A stretch of 64,000 bases of DNA from Balneolaceae bacterium (GCA_017640665.1 JAEPQE010000004.1:1-64000), one strand, 5' to 3'. Counted from the first letter of the stretch, positions 17,963-26,621 are shown. A program made the numbers and translations. The notes: generated by a model from the sequence alone, not told the origin.

Positions 17963-19006
17963 TTGAGTACAGCCGGAACCAACATAACACAGCCCCAAAA
18001 TTTTATCTCGAAGAGATACCTGGTGATTTCTATATCGCTAAGTGTTCTTACGATGGCAGGTGTTATCTGGTACACGTACACGCCAGGAGTGTTAACCCAT
18101 CTTGCACCCAAACGTTTACCAGGTTTAGGAATAGCACTGGTGGTTTCTTTCTTGAGAGTCTGGTTCACGGCTGCAAAATTCAGGGTTCTTTCAGAAGGGG
18201 TGATAAGCTGGTTGGGGGCATTCAGAATTGTGTTAACCTGGGATTTTACTTCCGCTGTGACACCTTCTACTATAGGCGGAGCACCAATGGCAACGTATGC
18301 AATGTCGAAAGAAGGGCTTAACCTGGGCGAATCTACCGCAATTATTCTGTACAGTGTTTTACTTGACCAAATATGGTTCGCAATTGCTATCCCGATCCTT
18401 TTAGTGACTGGGATTTTTTATGAAGTAGTGCCACCTGAAGTGGGTTTGGTAGGCGAGGCATCAATGATTTTGTTGTATATAATTCTTCTGAGCTATGCCA
18501 GCATCTTAGCATACGGAGTGCTTGTGAACCCAGCAGCTATCAAAAAAGTAGTAAAAGCGGTGTTCAAGCTTCCGATACTCCGAAAGTATAGCGAAAAGAT
18601 TAATTCTGAAGCTGAGAACCTCGAAAGCTATGCACATCAACTTCGCAAAAAGCCAATAAGCTTCTTATTAAAAGCATTCTTTTTCTCTTCAATGACCTGG
18701 CTGGCCCGGATCGCTCTTCCCACAATTATTATTCTGAGTTTGTTACCCGCTCCGGAAGTTCTTTCAACATTAAGAAGTCTGGCTATGAATCTGGCATTTC
18801 TGGTTGTGCCTACCCCGGGAGGAAGTGGAGGAGTAGAAGGTCTCTTTGTTCTTTTTCAGGGACCGTTGATTTCAAGAGAATCGTTTATTGGATTGGCTCT
18901 TTTTCTCTGGAGAGTAATCAGTTACTACATCACTATTGCCATTGGGATGGCAGCCACTACATGGTATATCAACCGACAGGTGGTTGAGATTACCAGCAAG
19001 GATTGA
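17963..19006 (+). CDS. lysylphosphatidylglycerol synthase-like / flippase-like membrane protein
   Basis: A 347-residue integral membrane protein with about eight hydrophobic segments, of the LPG synthetase TM-region (UPF0104/AglD-type) family. Signature parts are VSFLRVWFTAAKFRVLSEG, SAVTPSTIGGAPM and VVPTPGGSGGVEGLF. The family includes the flippase domain of MprF, but no lysyl-transferase domain is present, so lipid flipping or binding is only inferred. The start is a TTG at 17963, since the next in-frame ATG (residue 32) would cut the first membrane helix. The TGA stop ends 2 bp before the radA GTG, indicating coupling. Confidence 0.82.
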   Translation: MSTAGTNITQPQNFISKRYLVISISLSVLTMAGVIWYTYTPGVLTHLAPKRLPGLGIALVVSFLRVWFTAAKFRVLSEGVISWLGAFRIVLTWDFTSAVTPSTIGGAPMATYAMSKEGLNLGESTAIILYSVLLDQIWFAIAIPILLVTGIFYEVVPPEVGLVGEASMILLYIILLSYASILAYGVLVNPAAIKKVVKAVFKLPILRKYSEKINSEAENLESYAHQLRKKPISFLLKAFFFSSMTWLARIALPTIIILSLLPAPEVLSTLRSLAMNLAFLVVPTPGGSGGVEGLFVLFQGPLISRESFIGLALFLWRVISYYITIAIGMAATTWYINRQVVEITSKD

Positions 19007-19008
19007 TT

Positions 19009-20346
19009 GTGGCTAAATCTAAAACACAGTTCGAATGTAAAACCTGCGGGCATGTCTCACCAAAATGGTTAGGAAGTTGCCCTTCCTGTGGAGAATGGAA
19101 TACTTTCGAAGAACGGGTTTCTTCATCCACAAAAGAGAAAGACCACAAAGCAAAAGTAGCCGGACTTGATAATGCTGCTGCACCTCAAAAATTGGAGGAT
19201 GTAGAGACCTCAGAGAAATCCCGTTTTCTTAGTAATATTTCGGAGTTTGATCGTGTATTAGGAGGAGGATTACTACCCGGAGCTTATATTCTGATTGGAG
19301 GAGAACCCGGTATTGGAAAAAGTACACTTACTCTTCAGATTGCTAAATCAAATCCTGAATTAAGCATTTTATATTGTGCGGGGGAAGAATCTGCCGGGCA
19401 GATCAAACAGCGTGCTCAGCGACTGGGAGTGAATTCTGAGAAGCTACTGGTTTACAACGAAACTCAGGTCGATAAAGTGATCGAAGAGGCTCAGAAAGTA
19501 AATCCGGATTTACTGATTGTGGATTCCATTCAAACCGTGTATCGAACGGAGCTTTCGAGCATGCCTGGGAGTATTCAACAGGTAAAAGAATGCGCGGCGC
19601 TGTTTCAGCAGCTGGCCAAGAAGAAGAATATCACCACCGTTGTTATTGGCCATGTTACCAAAGAAGGAGACATAGCCGGACCAAGAGTTCTGGAGCACAT
19701 GGTGGATACCGTTTTGCAATTTGAGGGAGACAAAAACTATACTTATCGCTTGCTTCGAAGCCTGAAAAATCGTTTTGGTCCGGCGCAGGAAGTCGGAGTT
19801 TTTCAAATGAACGAGACCGGATTGAGCGAAGTAACGAATCCTTCTGAACTCTTTATCTCTGATAAAACAGATGGTGTCAGTGGAAATGCGATTGTTTGTA
19901 CCATGGAAGGTTCTCGCCCACTTTTGATTGAAGTTCAGGCCCTGGTTACCCCAACTTCGTATGGCACTCCACAACGAACCGCGAACGGATTTGACCGAAA
20001 TAGATTAGCATTGTTGTTGGCAGTACTTGAGAAACGTGCCGGATTTAGTTTTGCCAATCAGGACGTGTATCTGAATATAGCAGGTGGATTCAGGTTGAAT
20101 GACCCCGCCGGAGATTTGGGAGTTTGCTGTGCTCTCGTTTCAAGCTTGATTGATAGAGCAATTAATCAGCAAACGACATTTATAGGCGAGGTGGGATTGG
20201 GCGGTGAAGTGCGGACGGTTCCGCATATCGAACAGCGAAGGAAAGAAGCCGCCAAGCTTGGGTTTAGTAATTCAATAGTGCCTTCAGGCAAATCTTCCGA
20301 TGGGGTTAAGTACATTCGCGACGCCATAAAAAAAGCCCTTGGTTAA
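19009..20346 (+). CDS. radA: DNA repair protein RadA
   Basis: RecA-like ATPase that helps process recombination intermediates. Read from GTG 19009 it is 445 residues beginning MAKSKTQFECKTCG, the usual family start; a TTG at 19003 would add two residues. It has an N-terminal zinc finger (C10, C13, C24, C27), Walker A GGEPGIGKST (97-106), LIVDSIQT, the RadA-specific KNRFGP motif and a C-terminal Lon-like domain (GEVGLGGEVRTVPHIEQR). It follows the membrane protein gene by 2 bp. The 3' end and TAA lie within a hairpin that serves as the terminator of convergent rpsU. Confidence 0.97.
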   Translation: MAKSKTQFECKTCGHVSPKWLGSCPSCGEWNTFEERVSSSTKEKDHKAKVAGLDNAAAPQKLEDVETSEKSRFLSNISEFDRVLGGGLLPGAYILIGGEPGIGKSTLTLQIAKSNPELSILYCAGEESAGQIKQRAQRLGVNSEKLLVYNETQVDKVIEEAQKVNPDLLIVDSIQTVYRTELSSMPGSIQQVKECAALFQQLAKKKNITTVVIGHVTKEGDIAGPRVLEHMVDTVLQFEGDKNYTYRLLRSLKNRFGPAQEVGVFQMNETGLSEVTNPSELFISDKTDGVSGNAIVCTMEGSRPLLIEVQALVTPTSYGTPQRTANGFDRNRLALLLAVLEKRAGFSFANQDVYLNIAGGFRLNDPAGDLGVCCALVSSLIDRAINQQTTFIGEVGLGGEVRTVPHIEQRRKEAAKLGFSNSIVPSGKSSDGVKYIRDAIKKALG

Positions 20347-20359
20347 AAACCAAAGGCTT
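20324..20359 (-). terminator. intrinsic terminator of rpsU, inside the 3' end of radA
   Basis: AAGCC-C-TTGGTT (20333-20344) pairs with AACCAA-A-GGCTT (20348-20359). Read on the minus strand it is followed by a run of seven Ts (complement of the As before 20334). The radA stop codon lies in the loop. Confidence 0.8.
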
Positions 20360-20389
20360 CAAAATGTTGTGATAACAACAATAAACTAT

Positions 20390-20584
20390 TTAGTAGTTTT
20401 CACGTTGACGGCGACGTTGTTCGCGAACAGCTTTTTTCATAGCCTCGCGTCGTTCAATAGAAGGTTTGGTGAACTGTTGTCTGTCCTTGTACTCATTAAG
20501 AATACGAGAACGAGTTACCATCTTCTTGAAACGATTGATCGCTCGTTCAACACTTTCGTTGTCTTTAACTTCAACGCCTAGCAT
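20390..20584 (-). CDS. rpsU: 30S ribosomal protein S21
   Basis: Small-subunit ribosomal protein of 64 residues. It has the typical basic sequence: VEVKDNESVERAINRFKKMV near the start, then KPSIERREAMKKAVREQRRRQ at the C-terminus. It stands alone, with its own terminator overlapping the end of radA. Confidence 0.97.
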   Translation of the reverse strand: MLGVEVKDNESVERAINRFKKMVTRSRILNEYKDRQQFTKPSIERREAMKKAVREQRRRQRENY

Positions 20585-20692
20585 TGAGCCTCACTTCCTT
20601 TCATTAGATTATTTCCCATAATTGGGAGCCTTAAATATAGGGAATTTTCTCAAGAACCCGAATTTTTGATTTATTCCGAAACTAAACTTAGG

Positions 20693-20824
20693 TCGTCGCG
20701 GGCTTGATACTGAATCAAGTTCAGCACAGGTTCCGGGATCTTTGTGAAGATTAGATCTGAAGGAATTGCTGGTAACAGAAATCAAAGTCGACTCATAAGA
20801 CCCTGAAACGAGTTCAGGATGACG
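20693..20824. repeat. degenerate palindromic repeat remnants
   Basis: This stretch downstream of the TIGR02757 gene holds CTTGAT/ATCAAG and CCTGAAACGAGTTCAGG half-palindromes and ends in ATGACG. The same words occur in the intact palindrome at 22493-22601. It looks like a decayed copy of that family. I see no gene in it. Confidence 0.55.
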
Positions 20825-20826
20825 TT

Positions 20827-21642
20827 TTAAAAAGGCTCCGGATTAACAACAAACTCCTCATTCACGAACTCGGGATAAACTCCTAGCCCAAACAAAGCAA
20901 AATCATATTTTGCGGGATCGTCAGCATCAAGAAGTTGTAATTTTTCAGTAAGTTCTAGTACAGATTTCCAATCATTCTGCTTGCGTGATAAGAGTCCGAG
21001 CCGACGGGCTTGGCGGGCGACATGAACATCCAGTGGTATCTTTAGTTCATCAGGTGAGATGAAACTCCAGATTCCCAAATCCACATCGCTTTTGCGGACG
21101 CACCATCTCAGATACATGTACAGTCGTTTGGCAGAACTATTCTTCTCTGGATTAGAAAGATGCTTTCTGGTTCGTTGCGGAGTTTCAGGATGAAGCTCAA
21201 AAAAACGTTGATGAAAGACTGCAATCAGGTTTCGCTTTTCTTCTTTTGCCTGTTGGCAGCAACTTGCCCAAAATCCTTCAAAATCTCCGAACTCTTGTAG
21301 GATTGTCTGTAATCCTTTTACCAGCCAGTAGATGTCGATAGGTTTGAACGTGCGGTGCTTGAAGGTTTCCAAATCCGGCACATCCGATTCACTGAAATTC
21401 TGTACGTACACAGTAGGTTGGTACTTCATTCGTTTAAGTAAATCATCCACTTTGGCAATGACAATATCCCGCCGACCCCAGGCCATAATCGCAGCAAAAA
21501 AACCAGCAATCTCCTGATCAGTTTTAGACTCAAATGCATGCATAAACTGAATGGGATCGGAGTCTATATACCCTCGGACTTCTATTTTCTGAATGAGGGA
21601 ATCGAGGTAGGGTTTGAGGGAGATGAGGTTCTTTTTATTCAG
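20827..21642 (-). CDS. TIGR02757 family protein, 5' end uncertain
   Basis: A conserved family of unknown function, common in Bacteroidota. The ATG at 21543 gives 238 residues starting MHAFESKTDQEIAGFFAAIMAWGRR. The conserved family N-terminus, LKPYLDSLIQKIE then GYIDSDPIQF, is encoded in the same frame upstream of that ATG but has no ATG, GTG or TTG before an in-frame TAA at 21655-21657. Either a CTG at 21642 is used (271 residues), or one base in the A5 run at 21645-21649 is extra and the ATG at 21682 (MIFAILSTLKAK) was the start. The C-terminal core looks intact (WSFISPDELKIPLDVHVARQ). Confidence 0.75.
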   Translation of the reverse strand: MNKKNLISLKPYLDSLIQKIEVRGYIDSDPIQFMHAFESKTDQEIAGFFAAIMAWGRRDIVIAKVDDLLKRMKYQPTVYVQNFSESDVPDLETFKHRTFKPIDIYWLVKGLQTILQEFGDFEGFWASCCQQAKEEKRNLIAVFHQRFFELHPETPQRTRKHLSNPEKNSSAKRLYMYLRWCVRKSDVDLGIWSFISPDELKIPLDVHVARQARRLGLLSRKQNDWKSVLELTEKLQLLDADDPAKYDFALFGLGVYPEFVNEEFVVNPEPF

Positions 21643-21710
21643 GATTTTTGGCTTTTAAAGTACTTAATATTGCAAATATCATTTTTTATTTAGAAGTAGA
21701 AAGCAATGGG

Positions 21711-22016
21711 TCAGTCTCGGTACTCTCCTTTTCTAAGTTGGGTGACAAATTCAGAAAGACGTGAAAAATTGTCTGCATATCCTTTATAAAAGTTAGGGTC
21801 TACTTTCCATGCCCCTTCTTCCCAAAAAAGACAAGTTTGCATTGCCTTTCTTTCAGAAGGCTCCTTTTTCCAAGCCATATCTTTAAACTCGAGGAAAACG
21901 ACTTCAACACATCCTTTATTTATGAAGTCTATAGAACAAATAACTGCTTTGTAAGAATGAATTGAGCCTTGATTAATAATAACCCAATCTCCTGGTTCAA
22001 CTTCAGGTCTGTCCAT
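21711..22016 (-). CDS. hypothetical protein
   Basis: A 101-residue soluble protein that I do not recognise. It begins MDRPEVEPGDWVIINQGSI, has a beta-rich first half, and has two tryptophan-containing stretches (DMAWKKEPSERKAMQTCLFW, EEGAWKVDPNFYKGYADNF). The GDWVIIN start suggests a small beta-barrel fold, but that is a guess. It is isolated: a hairpin array lies upstream, and the TIGR02757 gene lies downstream on the same strand. Confidence 0.6.
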   Translation of the reverse strand: MDRPEVEPGDWVIINQGSIHSYKAVICSIDFINKGCVEVVFLEFKDMAWKKEPSERKAMQTCLFWEEGAWKVDPNFYKGYADNFSRLSEFVTQLRKGEYRD

Positions 22017-22238
22017 AGATTATAATAGTTAGATATAAATAATTTATACATAAAGGTCTTTGAACTTATCAAGAAATCAAAATCATCCGACCTCTAAAAT
22101 ATCGGCGGAGAGAGTGAACATGAAATGAGCGTGTTCGAAGAACAAATAATTCCACACAGGCTCGGGGTGTTTAAGTTTTTCTTAATGAACGAAGACCATT
22201 GGAATTATTTAGCGAATGGAGGGTGAACGCGCCGGGAT

Positions 22239-22447
22239 TTCAGCGTCTTGACCTTTTGGTACTTTTGGGTCAAGCCAAAAGTACATTGCTTTTAAAAAAG
22301 TTATGTGTTCTTTTGTACCGACAAAAGAACCAAAAGCTCCCGGCTGTGATGGCTTCCAGGCATTCAATCCCCGAATTCTACCTAAAATCAATCGCCCCGC
22401 AAGCGGGACAGATTTTAGGGTTTGAATTCTATAGGATAATTGAATGC
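22239..22447. repeat. dispersed-repeat block with three perfect hairpins
   Basis: Gene-free DNA with GTACTTTTGG/CCAAAAGTAC (22259-22284), GTTCTTTTGT/ACAAAAGAAC (22307-22330), and a nested 88-bp palindrome: GCATTCAAT/ATTGAATGC outermost (22360-22447), GAATTC/GAATTC, CCTAAAATC/GATTTTAGG and CCCGC/GCGGG innermost. Similar TTTTGG...CCAAAA blocks recur in Bacteroidota intergenic regions as far as I recall. Short open frames across it are artefacts of the palindromes. Confidence 0.65.
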
Positions 22448-22492
22448 TATTCTTTCACCCATCCAATGCCGAATTTTAAAAATCTATACTGT

Positions 22493-22601
22493 CGTCATGC
22501 TGAACTTGATTCAGCATCTGTAGGGAGTGATTCGTTGATGAAGTCAGAAATCAGATAAAAGCTGTATGCGCTACAGATCCCGGATCAAGTCCGGGATGAC
22601 G
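22493..22601. repeat. 109-bp nested palindromic repeat
   Basis: CGTCAT...CTGTAG (22493-22523) faces CTACAG...ATGACG (22571-22601). Each arm is itself a palindrome (ATGCTGAA/TTCAGCAT and ATCCCGGA/TCCGGGAT), so it can form either one long hairpin or two short ones. This is typical of small dispersed repeat elements with no coding content. Confidence 0.75.
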
Positions 22602-22617
22602 GGCTTGGTTAGTTATT

Positions 22618-22637
22618 ATCTCCCCTCAAGGGGAGAT
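22618..22637. repeat. perfect 20-bp hairpin
   Basis: ATCTCCCCT and AGGGGAGAT pair over 9 bp with a 2-base loop. It lies between two larger palindromic repeats. Confidence 0.7.
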
Positions 22638-22648
22638 TCATTAAAGTT

Positions 22649-22728
22649 GTCATTTCGAACGAATGTGAGAAATCTGCTCAATGTAAACAAAGCTATTTCT
22701 TTAGATTTCTCGCTCTGCTCGAAATGAC
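22649..22728. repeat. 80-bp palindromic repeat (GTCATTTCGA type)
   Basis: GTCATTTCGA at the left end and TCGAAATGAC at the right end are perfect inverted copies, with AGAAATCT/AGATTTCT inside. This is the layout of a dispersed miniature palindromic element. Confidence 0.75.
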
Positions 22729-22740
22729 AAACACAGATAT

Positions 22741-22830
22741 GTCATTCCTGCGAAGGCAAGAATCCGGAGTTTCTTTTGGGAAGTAAGATGGGATAGTTAG
22801 CTCAAGATCCCTGCCTTTGCGGGGATGATG
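22741..22830. repeat. 90-bp palindromic repeat (GTCATTCCTGCGAAGGC type)
   Basis: GTCATTCCTGCGAAGGCA at the left faces TGCCTTTGCGGGGATGAT at the right, imperfectly paired. The last bases run up to the mutY stop at 22834. Confidence 0.7.
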
Positions 22831-22833
22831 GGA

Positions 22834-23910
22834 TTAGGAAGAAAACTCAGAAATCAACTTCTCCGTTAGCTGTTTATTCGCTTTCGGGAAGGGGTACTCT
22901 TCCAGTTCTTCAATACTAACCCAACGGATTTCCTGACTGCTTTTGGGTTTTGGTTCTCCTGAAATGAGTGTGCAATTATAGGCATGGAGGGTAATCGAAA
23001 AGTGCGAATACACATGTTTCAGTTTCATGAATTCTTTGTAGGCATGTACTTCAACTCCCAGCTCTTCTTTTAACTCTCGTTCTACTGTTTGCTGGATGGT
23101 TTCATCCTCTTCCTGTTTACCGCCGGGAAATTCCCAGAGTCCGCCGAGCATCACATTTTCGGGGCGTAGGGCTATGAGTACTTTGCCGTCTTCACGTTCA
23201 ATAATCCCTACTCCAATATGTTTATGCGGCTTTTTCTTGGCAGGTGATTTGTATGGGATGGAATCCGTTTTTGCTGTTTTGGTAGCAATACAGCCGGATT
23301 GAATCGGACAGTTCAAACAATCAGGTTTAGCAGGTTTGCAAATCAAGGATCCAATTTCCATCAAACCCTGATTGAATTCAGCAGGATGTTGCCGACTAAT
23401 CAACTTGTTCACATGTTCCTGAACCTGTTTTACGGTACGGGAACTTCTTACATCCTCTTCAATCCCAAAGTAGCGGGTGATCACCCTAATCACATTTCCA
23501 TCTACAACGGCATTGGGCTTTCCAAATGCAATACTGGTAATAGCAGCCGCAGTATATGGTCCGATTCCTTTTAATTTGATGATTTCTTCATAGTCTTCCG
23601 GGAGTTTTCCATCAAACTCTTCTGCGATCATTTTAGAGGCAGCATGAAGATTCCGCGCCCTTGAGTAGTATCCCAGCCCTTCCCAGGCTTTGAGAACCTG
23701 CTGTTGATCAGCTTTAGCTAAATCAAATACAGTGGGAAACAGGGAAATAAACCGTTCAAAATACGGCCATGCCTGATCAACCCGGGTTTGCTGAAGCATG
23801 ATTTCCGAAATCCAGATTTTGTATGGATCACCGGAATCACGCCAGGGCATTTCCCGTTTGTGCTCGCCGTACCAATTGAGGATATTTTGGGAGAAATCGG
23901 AGTTAGTCAT
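22834..23910 (-). CDS. mutY: A/G-specific adenine glycosylase
   Basis: Base-excision repair enzyme that removes adenine mispaired with 8-oxoguanine. The 358 residues are full length. The catalytic glutamate E36 is in SEIMLQQTRVDQ. The helix-hairpin-helix is LKGIGPYTAAAI, followed by NAVVDGNVIRV with the catalytic aspartate. The iron-sulfur cluster cysteines are in CKPAKPDCLNCPIQSGC (Cx6Cx2Cx5C). The C-terminal NUDIX-like domain (WEFPGGKQEEDET) recognises the oxidised guanine. It lies directly beside the hairpin array on its 3' side. Confidence 0.97.
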   Translation of the reverse strand: MTNSDFSQNILNWYGEHKREMPWRDSGDPYKIWISEIMLQQTRVDQAWPYFERFISLFPTVFDLAKADQQQVLKAWEGLGYYSRARNLHAASKMIAEEFDGKLPEDYEEIIKLKGIGPYTAAAITSIAFGKPNAVVDGNVIRVITRYFGIEEDVRSSRTVKQVQEHVNKLISRQHPAEFNQGLMEIGSLICKPAKPDCLNCPIQSGCIATKTAKTDSIPYKSPAKKKPHKHIGVGIIEREDGKVLIALRPENVMLGGLWEFPGGKQEEDETIQQTVERELKEELGVEVHAYKEFMKLKHVYSHFSITLHAYNCTLISGEPKPKSSQEIRWVSIEELEEYPFPKANKQLTEKLISEFSS

Positions 23911-23930
23911 TGAGAGTATCTCTATATCTT

Positions 23931-24080
23931 GCTGTTACCTTGAGCTCTCCGAAAGAACAATTCAGAGAATTTTTTTAAAGCGAAAGGTATCAAATAATAG
24001 ATAATTTATAAGTTGATTACGTTTGAGATTCCTCGCGAAAAGTAACTCACCTTAGCAAAAATTGATGTGCTCGGAATGAC
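23931..24080. repeat. degenerate repeat remnants upstream of mutY
   Basis: TGTTACCTTGAGCTCTCCGAAAG and GCTCGGAATGACAG within this gap resemble half-copies of the GTCATTTCGA-type palindromes at 22.6 kb. No open frame of interest and no clear terminator were seen. Confidence 0.35.
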
Positions 24081-24101
24081 AGCTAAAGAAAAGGAATTTG
24101 C

Positions 24102-25637
24102 TTACTGCCCTTCTCTCGAAATATCAATTATGGTAAGAGTAACGTCCAGTGAGGTAGCTGCGCCTTGTGCATCGGTAGCTATTATCCGGAAAGTGGTTTC
24201 GCCAATTTGCCGTTCGGTTGGAGTCCAGGTAAAGCGTCCTGTACGTTCATCAAGATTGGCTCCTTCCGGTAAATCAACTCCGAGATAACGGATTAATGAT
24301 CCGGTGGGATTCTCAGGATCAACAGCCTTGAAAGTGATTTCATAAGGATCATTTACCACAATGGATGAATTCCGAACCGGGCTAAACCGCGGTGGAGCAT
24401 TGAAAGTTCTAACATCCACAGAGAATCGTACACTGTCTACTTCTCCTTTCGAGTTGGAAGCTATAACTGTAAACCAGTTATATCCAACCTGGTTCACGGT
24501 GGGCTGCCAGAACAACCCTTGCTTTTTAAGGGAAGCGTTACTCACATTTGATCTATAAGTGAATTCAACATCTGCAGGGGGATAATTCCCTTCCAGTTCA
24601 ACTCCTAATAAAAGAGGTTTAGGATAGGTGAGAATCAAATTTTCAATGGGTTTAATCTTTAACTGAGCTGGATATTGAGGCTGATTCAATGTGGTTGCTT
24701 CAACAGCTTCTCCAATTTTTAGGGGGCTGAGCTTGTTAAAGATATTAAGCCAAACCGTGTAACTGCTTTTAGTGATGTGATTAGTAGGAGAAGATTCTGC
24801 TTTCCAGAGCTGGAATCGTTGTTCATTTGTTGAAATCCAGATTTTACCGGAAGCACCTCTTGCAAATACATGATTTCTCCAGCTCACTAAATCGGTCACG
24901 GATTCTTCAATATTTCCGAGATTTTTACCAAGCCCGTTCGCATTTACTTCAAAAATCTGTCCAGCTCCGGATGCTGCCCATATCAAGCCCTCATCCAAAA
25001 AAAGATGATGCAATTGAGCTCCGAGTTCCACTGTGGATTCGAGTCCGAATTCGCCTTCTTCGATTACAAAAACATGAATCTTAGCATCACTTGTAAGTAC
25101 AAAAAGTTGATTACTGATGATCGATGAAGCCACATCCAGCACATTCGCTCTTCCAATGATATCGTTTGCGACTAATTCCGCTTCGGAATCTACCGTTTCA
25201 GGGGTAGCCAGCGAAAGTTTGCCAAGGCCTTCACTTCCAAGCGCTACATATAAATCGTTTTGAAGTCGGGCAACACCCAAAGGACGCGATGGAAGCAAGG
25301 TTGAGGAATAAACTCCAAGTACAGAAGTCGGCTCAAGTACAGTAAGTCTTCGGGAATCACCATATAAATATGCAAAGCGAATATCTGTATCGATCACATT
25401 GCCACGACGTTGCATCCCGGATGAAGTGTACAGCCATTGAAGAGAATCCTCATAAGCCCGAAAAACTGCCATTCCCTCCGTCTCAGAAAGCACATATAGA
25501 TGGGACGAAGAAGCTTCCATTGTTTTTACATTCGGTATGTTCAGAACCCGGCCGTAATCCTGAATAATTTGGTTTTGCCCGAAAGCTTGTCCCAGGCTAA
25601 GTGAAAAAATAAAAAATAGTGCGGTGCTTCTGATCAT
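24102..25637 (-). CDS. secreted beta-propeller and Ig-domain protein
   Basis: A 511-residue exported protein with a signal peptide (MIRSTALFFIFSLSLGQAFG, cleavage near residue 20) and no lipobox cysteine. Residues about 30-300 look like a WD/NHL-type beta-propeller (repeated short hydrophobic strands such as SSHLYVLSETEGMAVF, NQLFVLTSDAKIHVFVI and LIWAASGAGQIFEV). Residues about 330-505 hold two putative Ig (He_PIG-like) domains; the second contains FTWTPTERQIGETTFRIIATDAQG. Probably periplasmic or on the surface; no enzyme motif is seen. It ends 6 bp after the epimerase-like gene on the same strand, so the two are probably co-transcribed. Confidence 0.8.
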   Translation of the reverse strand: MIRSTALFFIFSLSLGQAFGQNQIIQDYGRVLNIPNVKTMEASSSHLYVLSETEGMAVFRAYEDSLQWLYTSSGMQRRGNVIDTDIRFAYLYGDSRRLTVLEPTSVLGVYSSTLLPSRPLGVARLQNDLYVALGSEGLGKLSLATPETVDSEAELVANDIIGRANVLDVASSIISNQLFVLTSDAKIHVFVIEEGEFGLESTVELGAQLHHLFLDEGLIWAASGAGQIFEVNANGLGKNLGNIEESVTDLVSWRNHVFARGASGKIWISTNEQRFQLWKAESSPTNHITKSSYTVWLNIFNKLSPLKIGEAVEATTLNQPQYPAQLKIKPIENLILTYPKPLLLGVELEGNYPPADVEFTYRSNVSNASLKKQGLFWQPTVNQVGYNWFTVIASNSKGEVDSVRFSVDVRTFNAPPRFSPVRNSSIVVNDPYEITFKAVDPENPTGSLIRYLGVDLPEGANLDERTGRFTWTPTERQIGETTFRIIATDAQGAATSLDVTLTIIDISREGQ

Positions 25638-25643
25638 ATATGA

Positions 25644-26621
25644 TTATAGCCAATTGTGTTTCTTGTACCAACGAATGGTTCTGGAAAGTCCTTCCTGGAT
25701 GGTAATTTCGGGATCGTAGCCAAGCTCTTTTCTCGCTTTATCAGAAGAACAAACCCATTCAAGTACCATTTCGTTAGCTTTTTCCTTGTTAAGAACGGGA
25801 TACTTGCCGAATAATGATGCAGCATTTTCAACGACAGAAGCTAATTTTTTAACCCAGTCAGCTTTCAGTTTAACCGGAATAGCTTTCTTGCCCATCACAA
25901 TAGAAGTAATTTTACGAATCTGATTCCATGAATATTCGTTCTCAACTCCCCCGAGAAAGTAAGTATGAACACCCGTATCTGTTTTTTTGGCTGAAAGCAT
26001 AATTCCGTTTACTAAATCGCTCACATATACTAGGGAAAGGGTAGGATGGTTCCCGTCTCCAACCATTGGACATATTCCGGTATTAAAGGTTTTGAAGAAG
26101 GTATAAATATCGGACTCCCGTGGACCATAAACAGCCGGAGGGCGAATAATCTTTATACTGTCAGATTTCCCTGCAATTTTATGGATTATCGTTTCCATTT
26201 CTTTTTTAGATTCCCCGTACATACTCACCGGGTTCATTCGTGCTTTTTCAGTAAGAGGAATTCCGGAACTTGGACCCACTCCTGCAAGAGAAGAGGTAAT
26301 AACGATATTCTTGATTCCTTTTTTCTGAGCAATTCGGATCAGGTTCTCAGTGGCCTCTACATTAGCACGGGTAAATGCTTTTTTTGATGGTGCCCGTAGC
26401 ACTGCTGCATTATGAAAAATGACATCAACTCCCTCCAGAGCTTTTCCAATGGCCTGTAGATCGAACAAATCCCCTTTAATTTTTGTGAAATCTAATCCGG
26501 TCAACCACTTGTCAGAAGTTCTTACCAAACAACGTACTTCAGAGTAGTTTGTATCTGCAATTAAAGCTTCTACCAGGTGACTCCCAACAAATCCGGTACC
26601 ACCGGTTACAAAGGCTTTCAT
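25644..26621 (-). CDS. NAD-dependent epimerase/dehydratase, candidate ceramide reductase (CerR)
   Basis: A 325-residue extended short-chain dehydrogenase/reductase. The N-terminal nucleotide-binding motif is GGTGFVGSH (7-15), followed by VIFHNAAVLRAPS, TSSLAG and the active-site YGESK. Proteins annotated this way next to serine palmitoyltransferase include the bacterial ceramide reductase CerR described in Caulobacter, which reduces the 3-oxo group of the oxidised ceramide. That role is inferred from the neighbours: glycosyltransferases, SPT and a GNAT protein lie divergently across 105 bp. A sugar-nucleotide or steroid-type reductase cannot be excluded. Confidence 0.78.
   Translation of the reverse strand: MKAFVTGGTGFVGSHLVEALIADTNYSEVRCLVRTSDKWLTGLDFTKIKGDLFDLQAIGKALEGVDVIFHNAAVLRAPSKKAFTRANVEATENLIRIAQKKGIKNIVITSSLAGVGPSSGIPLTEKARMNPVSMYGESKKEMETIIHKIAGKSDSIKIIRPPAVYGPRESDIYTFFKTFNTGICPMVGDGNHPTLSLVYVSDLVNGIMLSAKKTDTGVHTYFLGGVENEYSWNQIRKITSIVMGKKAIPVKLKADWVKKLASVVENAASLFGKYPVLNKEKANEMVLEWVCSSDKARKELGYDPEITIQEGLSRTIRWYKKHNWL

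Noticed and set aside
19510-19974. 154-residue minus-strand frame inside radA
   Set aside because: Antisense shadow of a well-conserved coding region.
22199-22558. Open frames over the hairpin array (119 residues plus strand, 60 residues minus strand)
   Set aside because: They run through perfect palindromes on both strands, have no start signal or known domain, and their reading is explained by the repeats.
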